Shown here one piece after another: positions 58,583 through 64,000 of a stretch of DNA of 64,000 bases. The stretch comes from Sphingobium cupriresistens (GTDB lineage: Bacteria; Pseudomonadota; Alphaproteobacteria; Sphingomonadales; Sphingomonadaceae). The position numbers and the translations under genes were made by a program. The notes under the pieces were generated by a model. That model searched no databases. It saw only the letters and a list, made by a program, of their open reading frames with translations, and had not been told where the DNA came from. Positions within the stretch are counted from its first letter, which is position 1, and every line of letters begins with the position of its first letter. The stretch lies in assembly GCF_004152865.1 (NCBI RefSeq), contig NZ_SEOO01000018.1:1-64000 (forward strand), written 5' to 3'.

Positions 58583-60153
58583 AGAGGCTGCTGCCCATCC
58601 TGGCCCTGCTGCTGGCCGCATCGCCCGCGCGGGCGCAGATCGAGCAGGCGACGGTCGCGTCGCTCTCCGCCGATCTGGCGGCCGGCCGCATTACCAGTCA
58701 GAAGGCGGTGCGCGCCTATCTGCAACGCATCGCGGCGCTGGACCGCAAGGGGCCGCGCCTCAACAGCATCATCAGTCTCAATCCCCATGCGATGCAGGAA
58801 GCGGGGGTGCTGGATGCCGAGCGCCGCGCGGGCAAGCTGCGCGGCCCCCTTCATGGCGTGCCGATCCTGCTCAAGGACAATATCGAGGCGGCGGGGATGC
58901 CGACCACCGCCGGCTCGCTGGCGCTGGCCCGCAACGATTCGGGTCGGGATTCGTCGGTCGCCGCGGCGCTCAAGGCCAAGGGCGCGATCATCCTGGGCAA
59001 GACGAACCTGTCCGAATGGGCCAATTTCCGGTCGGAACGGTCGATGAGCGGATGGAGCGCGATCGGCGGCCTTACCCGCAATCCCTATGCGCTGGACCGC
59101 ACGACCTGTGGATCGTCGAGCGGATCGGGCGCGGCGGTTGCCGCCGGTTTTGCGCCCGCCGCAATCGGCAGCGAAACCAACGGATCAATCATCTGCCCGG
59201 CATCCATGATGGGGCTGGTGGGATTGAAGCCGACGGTCGGCCTAATACCCCGCACCCATATCGTGCCGATCAGCCACAGCCAGGATACCGCCGGTCCGAT
59301 GGCGCGCAGCGTGCGCGACGTCGCCATCCTGCTGTCTGCGCTGATCGCCAGCGATCCCGCCGACCCGGCCACCGCCGACGCCATGGCCCATGCCAGGGAT
59401 TATGCCGCCGCGCTTGACCCGACACACATCAAAGGCGCGCGCATCGGCGTGCTGCGCGGCGGCGCGCAGCCGGAACTGCTGGCGCGCTATGAAGCGGCGC
59501 TGGCGCTGCTCAAGGGTCTGGGCGCGACGTTGGTGGAGGTAAAGAAGCCGGCGATGGAGGGCATGTCGGCGGCCAGCTACGACGTGCTGCAATATGAATT
59601 CAAGGCGGATGTGAACGCCTATCTGGCCTCCACCCGGCCCGATCAGGTGGAGAGCCGGACGCTCGCCGACCTCATAGTGTTTGATGATGCCAACAAAACG
59701 TCGGAGTTGCCGCTGTTCGGGCAGGAGATATTCGTCCTGTCGCAGGCGAAGGGCGGGCTGGACGACCCGGCCTACAAGGCGGCGCGCGAAACGTCGTTGC
59801 GGCTCGCGGGCAAAGAGGGGATCGACGCGATGCTTGCCGACAACCGCGTCGATCTGTTGGTGACGATCAGCTATGGCCCGGCCTGGCCGTCCGACACGGT
59901 GTGGGGCGATCAATATGAGGGGCCAGGCGGCTCCGCCGGCCCGGCGGCGATTGCGGGCTATCCGCATCTGACCGTGCCAATGGGGCTGGTGCGCGGCCTG
60001 CCGGTTGGATTGAGTTTCATTGGCGCAGCCTATGCCGAGCAAAGGCTGCTCGATGCGGGCTATGCCTATGAACAGGCGGCGGGGATCAGCAGCAAGCCGG
60101 ATTTCCGGGCGACCGTGGACAGCGGAACGGAACTGGAGGGGCGTCGGCCCTAA
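58579..60153 (+). CDS. Exported amidase-signature hydrolase
   Basis: The 524-residue precursor has a signal peptide (MKRLLPILALLLAASPARA) and an amidase-signature domain with the Ser-cisSer-Lys centre: Lys99 in ILLKDNIEAAG, the serines in TCGSSSGSGAA (179-183) and the nucleophile in GSETNGSI (Ser203). Exported members hydrolyse amides in the periplasm; substrate is unknown. It has no GatB-type partner, so a role in tRNA amidation is unlikely. It overlaps the DUF1801 gene, suggesting coupled synthesis. Confidence 0.92.
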   Translation: MKRLLPILALLLAASPARAQIEQATVASLSADLAAGRITSQKAVRAYLQRIAALDRKGPRLNSIISLNPHAMQEAGVLDAERRAGKLRGPLHGVPILLKDNIEAAGMPTTAGSLALARNDSGRDSSVAAALKAKGAIILGKTNLSEWANFRSERSMSGWSAIGGLTRNPYALDRTTCGSSSGSGAAVAAGFAPAAIGSETNGSIICPASMMGLVGLKPTVGLIPRTHIVPISHSQDTAGPMARSVRDVAILLSALIASDPADPATADAMAHARDYAAALDPTHIKGARIGVLRGGAQPELLARYEAALALLKGLGATLVEVKKPAMEGMSAASYDVLQYEFKADVNAYLASTRPDQVESRTLADLIVFDDANKTSELPLFGQEIFVLSQAKGGLDDPAYKAARETSLRLAGKEGIDAMLADNRVDLLVTISYGPAWPSDTVWGDQYEGPGGSAGPAAIAGYPHLTVPMGLVRGLPVGLSFIGAAYAEQRLLDAGYAYEQAAGISSKPDFRATVDSGTELEGRRP

Positions 60154-60177
60154 AATTCATCCGGTATAGCAAGAGGC

Positions 60178-60241
60178 GTGTTCCCGCGCAGGCGGCAATC
60201 CAGTCCGCCGTTTGGATCAAGGTTCCCGCCTGCGCGGGAAA
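60178..60241. repeat. Palindrome after the amidase gene
   Basis: GTGTTCCCGCGCAGGCGGC (60178) pairs imperfectly with GTTCCCGCCTGCGCGGGAA (ending 60240), the CCCGCCTGCGCGGG family. It lies between convergent genes and may end both transcripts. Confidence 0.8.
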
Positions 60242-60253
60242 ACGCAGCGTATT

Positions 60254-60655
60254 TCACGGCTCGCCGGCGCTTTCCTGCATCCGCCGTTCGGCGAACCATT
60301 GTTGCAGCATCTGGGCGGTGCAGCCGGTGAAGCCGTTGCTGCCGATCGCATTGCAGCTATTGGGCAGCGTCTGGCGCTGGGTCTGTTCCATCGTCGCGAC
60401 TTGGCTGCCCCAGCCGGGACCGCCAGACACGGCGGGTTTTTCCCGCAGTTTCTTGGGGATGCGATAACGCTCCGCCTCCGGCTTGCGCGCGCAGACGACG
60501 ATATCGTCGCCCTTGCTTTGCGGGCAGGGGTCGTCGCCATAGACCAGCAGGTTGATGATGCGTTCGGGCGGCGGCTCCGCCTGTGCGAGCGCATAGGAGG
60601 GCAGCAGAGGGACCAGCCACAGGCCGATCAGGGGAAGTACGACGCGCGGCCGCAT
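60254..60655 (-). CDS. Cysteine-containing exported protein, paralog of the upstream gene
   Basis: The 133-residue precursor has a signal peptide (residues 1-24, ending SYALA). The mature part shares with the upstream protein the motif VYGDDPCPQSKGDDIVVCAR, then YRIP and LR, and four cysteines (44, 55, 101, 112) at matched positions. These should form two disulfides in the periplasm. No characterised domain is recognised. The ATG at 60655 is chosen because the signal peptide starts there and AAAGGA lies nine bases upstream. Confidence 0.75.
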   Translation of the reverse strand: MRPRVVLPLIGLWLVPLLPSYALAQAEPPPERIINLLVYGDDPCPQSKGDDIVVCARKPEAERYRIPKKLREKPAVSGGPGWGSQVATMEQTQRQTLPNSCNAIGSNGFTGCTAQMLQQWFAERRMQESAGEP

Positions 60656-60747
60656 AAGATAAATCCTTTTACCACCCCTGTCAGATGCCGGGCGTGCCCA
60701 ATGCCCGGCGGTTCGTGGATCAGGACGGCATGAACGCCCCAAAACCG

Positions 60748-61296
60748 TCAGCGTTGCGGTGCGGCGGGAGCCGGTTGGGGCTGCTGCGCCGCCTTTTCCT
60801 CCGCCTTCACCCGCGCTTCGATCGCGTCGCTGTCAGCGTCGATGGTCGACAGGCGCTTGGCGCGTTCGGCCGCGACCAGATCCTTCCAACTGGCATTGTC
60901 GAGCGCCTGCCGTTCCGCCTTGGCGAGGCGGGACAGTTGCGCGAAGCAGCCGGTCGCGCCGCCGCCGCCGACCGGCGAGCAGCTTTCAGTGCCTTGCCGA
61001 CCGACATATTCCATCGAGCGGACCCGTTCGCCCCACGCCTGCTTGCTGGGCATATTGGGATCGCCCCGCAGCGGTTCGGGGATGCGATAGCGTTCCTCCT
61101 CGCCCTTGCGCGCGCACACGACGATGTCGTCGCCCTGGCTCTGCGGGCAGGCGTCTTCGCCATAGACGATGACGATATTGACCTTTTCCGACGCGGGGTC
61201 GGTCACGGCCGTCGGCGCTGTCGCCGGTTGAGCCAGCGCAGGGACGGACGCGCCCAGCATCAGCGCGAAGGCTGCGATCATTCGGGTCTTGCTCAT
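60748..61296 (-). CDS. Cysteine-containing exported protein, tandem paralog
   Basis: The 182-residue precursor has a signal peptide (residues 1-22, ending VPALAQ). The core (VYGEDACPQSQGDDIVVCAR, YRIPEPLR, and cysteines 50, 61, 106, 117) aligns with the next gene downstream, followed by a lysine/alanine-rich coiled tail (residues 120-180). Function unknown. It starts 13 bases after the stop of coq7, suggesting one operon with coq7 and dsbB. DsbB could help to make its disulfides. Confidence 0.77.
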   Translation of the reverse strand: MSKTRMIAAFALMLGASVPALAQPATAPTAVTDPASEKVNIVIVYGEDACPQSQGDDIVVCARKGEEERYRIPEPLRGDPNMPSKQAWGERVRSMEYVGRQGTESCSPVGGGGATGCFAQLSRLAKAERQALDNASWKDLVAAERAKRLSTIDADSDAIEARVKAEEKAAQQPQPAPAAPQR

Positions 61297-61309
61297 ATAT
61301 CCGTCCTTA

Positions 61310-61864
61310 TCAGAGGCGCTTGGAAAGCGCGATGGCGGCCCGGCATCCCAAACGAATGGCGCCCGACAAAAGGGGGTAGGCGGGTGCTTGTTCGGCGCCA
61401 TGCGCGAGCGCCGCGTCGCGATGCTCGACCTCCTCCGCCTGGAAATCCGCAATGGCGGTGGAGAGTTCCGGATCGCTGTCGCCCAATTGCGCCAACTGTT
61501 CGGCATAATGGCGGTCGATTTCGGTTTCGATCGCCGCGGTGCAGGCCATCGCGGCCTTTGGTCCCATCGCCGCGGTCACCGCGCCCAGCGCGAAGCCGGC
61601 CGCGCTCCAGATCGGCGCGAGCGCCGTCGGGCGGACGCCGCGCCGGGCGATCATCGCGTCGAAGGCGGCGCGATGCCGTTCCTCCTGCGCCGCCATGCCG
61701 GCGATCAGCCGGCCATAGGGATGGCGATCACCCATCACTGCCAGTTGCCCGGCATAGATGCGCACCGCGCCGAACTCGCCAGCCTGATCGACCCGCACCA
61801 TGGCGGCGCGATCGGAATCGGACAGGCTCCTGCCGGGGCGTGGAAAATCCTTGGGCGCGGTCAT
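61310..61864 (-). CDS. coq7: Demethoxyubiquinone hydroxylase (Coq7/UbiF-type diiron protein)
   Basis: Coq7 adds a hydroxyl group in the penultimate step of ubiquinone synthesis. The 184-residue protein is a four-helix diiron carboxylate enzyme; ligands are visible in VDQAGEFGA, QEERHRAAF, ETEIDRHYAE and EEVEHRDAAL. It is common in alphaproteobacteria in place of UbiF. Its start overlaps the dsbB stop (ATGA). Confidence 0.93.
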   Translation of the reverse strand: MTAPKDFPRPGRSLSDSDRAAMVRVDQAGEFGAVRIYAGQLAVMGDRHPYGRLIAGMAAQEERHRAAFDAMIARRGVRPTALAPIWSAAGFALGAVTAAMGPKAAMACTAAIETEIDRHYAEQLAQLGDSDPELSTAIADFQAEEVEHRDAALAHGAEQAPAYPLLSGAIRLGCRAAIALSKRL

Positions 61865-62337
61865 GCTTTTCTCGCTTTAAGCAACAGCGCCAAGATGGCG
61901 AGCGCGGCGGCCCCGGACAAGAGGCCGTTATAGCCGGCGAGCGAAATGCCGAGGAGATCCCAGGGCGCGACGTCGCAGCGGACGATCGGGGTCGCCCAAA
62001 TCTGGTTGAGCAGGTCCGCCCCGCCGGCCGGGGTGGTGGAGCAGGTGGTCAACCCTTCCCACCAGCCATATTCGACCCCGGCATGGAACAGGCCGATCAG
62101 CCCGCTAATGCCGATGGCGAGGCCGGCCAGCCCCGCGAACAGCGCGCTGACGCAGGCGCGGCTGCGCAGCGCATAGGCGATCAGCGCCAGCGGGATGGCG
62201 GCCATATGCGGGTAACGCTGCCACCAGCACATCTCACAGGGGTGCAGGCCGCCAATATATTGGGAGGCATAGGCCCCGCCCAATAACAGGACCGGGGTCA
62301 GCAGGGCGATGGTGCGGGCAAGCGGGATGCTCTTCAT
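61861..62337 (-). CDS. dsbB: Disulfide bond formation protein DsbB
   Basis: DsbB re-oxidises periplasmic DsbA by passing electrons to ubiquinone. The 158-residue inner membrane protein has four membrane segments, the quinone-coupled pair Cys34 and Cys37 in PCEMCWWQRYPH, and the second pair Cys99 (GLTTCST) and Cys121 (VRCDVA). The arrangement next to coq7, a ubiquinone gene, is fitting though coincidence is possible. No dsbA is in the window. Confidence 0.93.
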   Translation of the reverse strand: MKSIPLARTIALLTPVLLLGGAYASQYIGGLHPCEMCWWQRYPHMAAIPLALIAYALRSRACVSALFAGLAGLAIGISGLIGLFHAGVEYGWWEGLTTCSTTPAGGADLLNQIWATPIVRCDVAPWDLLGISLAGYNGLLSGAAALAILALLLKARKA

Positions 62338-62402
62338 AACGCCCGCTTAAAGCCTTGGCTTGCTTTCGTCATGCTGAACTTGATGGTCTGGACGCATCAT
62401 GG

Positions 62403-62470
62403 CGTGTTCCCGCGCAGGCGGGCATCCAGTTCGGACGGTGGGACTGGGTTTCCGCCTGCGCGGGAACACG
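62403..62470. repeat. Palindrome between ctpA and dsbB
   Basis: CGTGTTCCCGCGCAGGCGGG (62403-62422) pairs with TCCGCCTGCGCGGGAACACG (62451-62470) nearly perfectly, around a 28-base centre. It belongs to the same palindrome family as 37966-38031 and 60178-60241. Confidence 0.85.
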
Positions 62471-62483
62471 CTGTTGATAGCCG

Positions 62484-63836
62484 TTATTTCGCCCCCGGCT
62501 TGCGCGCGGCGACCTGCGCCTGGGCGATGGTCGCGCCGGGCGTGCTGGCGAGGCGCGCGATCGTCTTGAGCGCATAGTCGAGCTGGAAATCCTCGATGCC
62601 CTTCTTCTTCAGCTCCTCGGCCGACAAAGCGAAGCGCGGATCGTCCTTCGTGTCCTCCTCCAGCGCCTTGTCGTCGGTCTTGATCTCGTTGATCAGATGA
62701 CGGCGCAGGTCGCTCTCGCGGAATTTCGGACGATTTTTGTAATCGGGATCGGATAGCTGCGGCACGCGGATGTCGGGCTGGATGCCGCCTTCCTGCACGC
62801 TGCGGCCCGACGGCGTATAATAGCGCGCGGTCGTGAGCTTCAGCGCCGTGGTGTTCGACAGCGGCAACATGGTCTGGACGCTGCCCTTGCCGAAGCTGCG
62901 TTCGCCCATCACCAGCGCGCGATGCTGGTCCTGCAACGCGCCGGCCACGATTTCGGAAGCCGAGGCGGACCCCGCATCGACCAGCACGATCACCGGCAGA
63001 CCCTTCGCATCGTCGCCGGGCTTGGCATAATAGCGTTCGACATCGCCCTTCGCCCGGCCGCGTTGCGACACGATCTCGCCGCGCTCCAGGAAGGCGTCGC
63101 TGACCGTCACCGCTTCGTCCAGAAGGCCGCCGGGGTTGGAGCGCAGGTCGAGGACATAGCCGGTGGGCTTGTGACCCAGCGACTTGTCGATGCTGCGGAT
63201 CGCGGACCGCACGTCCGCCCCGGTATTGGCCGAGAAGCTGACGATGTTGATGACGCCGATATTGTTCTTCACCTCCCATTTCACGGGCTTCAACTGAATG
63301 ATTTCGCGCGTGAGGGTCAGTTCGATCGGCTTGTCGCGGCCCGCCCGCACGATCGTCAGCTTGAGCGCCGTGCCGGGTGCGCCGCGCATCTTGTCGACCG
63401 CCTCGTCCAGCGTGCCGCCATAGATGAGCTGCCCGTCGATATGGGTGATATAGTCGCCCGCCTTGATTCCCGCGCGCCAGGCCGGGGTATCCTGCGTCGG
63501 CGCGATCACCTTGACCGCGCCATCCTCCTGCGTGACCGAGAGGCCGAGGCCACCATAGCTGCCCTCGGTCTGGGTGCGCAGATTCTGGAAATCGCGCGCG
63601 TCGAGGAAATTGCTATGCGGATCGAGGCTGGCGAGCATCCCGTCTATCGCGCCCTTGATCAGCTTTTCGTCATCGACCTTTTCGACATAGTCGCTGCGGA
63701 CCTTCTGGAACACGTCCATAAATTCGTCGAGCGCCTTGTAGCTCGACGCCTCCCCGTCGGCGAGGGCTGCGGTGGTGGCAGGGATGAGCGCAAGCGCCCC
63801 AAGCGCGACGGCGCCCTGGAGGAAGGTGGATTTCAT
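62484..63836 (-). CDS. ctpA: S41-family carboxy-terminal processing protease
   Basis: CtpA-type proteases cut C-termini of periplasmic proteins, including cell-wall hydrolases. The 450-residue precursor has a signal peptide (residues 1-27, ending in ALADG), a PDZ domain (residues about 90-170, with YGGLGLSV and AGIKAGDYITHIDG) and the peptidase domain with the catalytic Ser in DAGSASASEIVAGAL and Lys in SFGKGSVQT. The ATG at 63836 follows AGGA by five bases. It follows an EnvC-like gene, as in related genomes where the protease and the murein hydrolase activator are neighbours. Confidence 0.94.
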   Translation of the reverse strand: MKSTFLQGAVALGALALIPATTAALADGEASSYKALDEFMDVFQKVRSDYVEKVDDEKLIKGAIDGMLASLDPHSNFLDARDFQNLRTQTEGSYGGLGLSVTQEDGAVKVIAPTQDTPAWRAGIKAGDYITHIDGQLIYGGTLDEAVDKMRGAPGTALKLTIVRAGRDKPIELTLTREIIQLKPVKWEVKNNIGVINIVSFSANTGADVRSAIRSIDKSLGHKPTGYVLDLRSNPGGLLDEAVTVSDAFLERGEIVSQRGRAKGDVERYYAKPGDDAKGLPVIVLVDAGSASASEIVAGALQDQHRALVMGERSFGKGSVQTMLPLSNTTALKLTTARYYTPSGRSVQEGGIQPDIRVPQLSDPDYKNRPKFRESDLRRHLINEIKTDDKALEEDTKDDPRFALSAEELKKKGIEDFQLDYALKTIARLASTPGATIAQAQVAARKPGAK

Positions 63837-63939
63837 GGCTGTCCTAGATTCCGGCATCTGATCCCCGATATAGGCCGATTCGCGTGCCAACGCAAAAGCG
63901 CGCTTCGATGAATGTCGCGCAGGGTCGATGAGCGTCGGG

Positions 63940-64000
63940 TTAACCGAGCCCCACCAGCGGCACGATATCGACCGGGCGGCCGTTGCGGCGCAGTTCGATG
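63940..64000 (-). CDS. C-terminal end of an EnvC/M23-family murein hydrolase activator
   Basis: Only the last codons are inside the window. The - strand frame reads IELRRNGRPVDIVPLVGLG and then TAA (63942-63940). This resembles the C-terminus of EnvC-like peptidase M23 proteins (IRRNGQPVNP in E. coli EnvC), which activate amidases during cell division. The location upstream of ctpA agrees with the order found in other alphaproteobacteria. Confidence 0.7.
   Translation of the reverse strand, partial: IELRRNGRPVDIVPLVGLG

Overview
The window is GC-rich, densely coded bacterial chromosome. Gene content points to an alphaproteobacterium, most likely a sphingomonad (Sphingobium/Sphingomonas-like): one SUF operon led by an Rrf2 regulator, a metal-type (Cys) KDO8P synthase, Coq7 and UbiH for ubiquinone, a yybP-ykoY leader, and many short intergenic palindromes of the type common in sphingomonad genomes. 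The assignment is inference; no rRNA or marker phylogeny is available here.

Layout. 1-3840 is an accessory edge: a truncated unknown gene, an excisionase-like HTH protein, a solitary AbiEi-like protein, a complete hipBA toxin-antitoxin pair with three operator palindromes, IS-end-like and tRNA-end-like sequences, and a frameshifted, truncated integrase. From prfC (3841) the backbone begins: aldose epimerase-like protein, two exported proteins, SufE, gamma-glutamyltransferase, PyrD and an AraC regulator. 12.8-18.9 kb is the SUF operon (Rrf2 regulator, sufB, unknown gene, sufC, sufD, sufS, sufT, sufA). 18.9-31.9 kb carries an SDR protein, a 50-residue small protein, an EamA transporter, threonine aldolase, IlvE, a UbiH-family hydroxylase, a SulP transporter, cytochrome b561, Acs, a GST, a GGDEF protein and a LysR regulator.

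32-38.9 kb holds a CDC48-type AAA ATPase, a phospholipid methyltransferase-like protein, a LuxR-type regulator, ProA and KdsA. 38.9-41.7 kb is a small lipid-flavoured cluster: a phospholipase A2-like mini-protein overlapping kdsA and, divergently, a membrane hydrolase-like protein coupled to a cytochrome P450. 41.7-48.4 kb is a three-gene operon of two transglutaminase-family proteins around a circularly permuted ATP-grasp/alpha-E protein. A tRNA-Leu(GAG) follows, then glutamate synthase (gltB, gltD), UppP, an NDUFA9-like protein, a GDT1-family transporter behind a Mn2+ riboswitch, a DUF1801 protein overlapping an exported amidase, two tandem paralogous cysteine-rich exported proteins, coq7-dsbB, CtpA and the last codons of an EnvC-like gene.

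Functional links. SufE (7.2 kb) presumably serves SufS in the nearby operon, and the Fe-S clusters made there would supply GltB and GltD. The hipBA region looks self-regulated through three spaced palindromes. Many genes overlap their neighbour by 4 bases (ATGA or GTGA), so translational coupling is common. Two orphan terminators on the + strand (11.6 and 32.1 kb) suggest small RNAs. No CRISPR array, rRNA or intact insertion sequence was seen.
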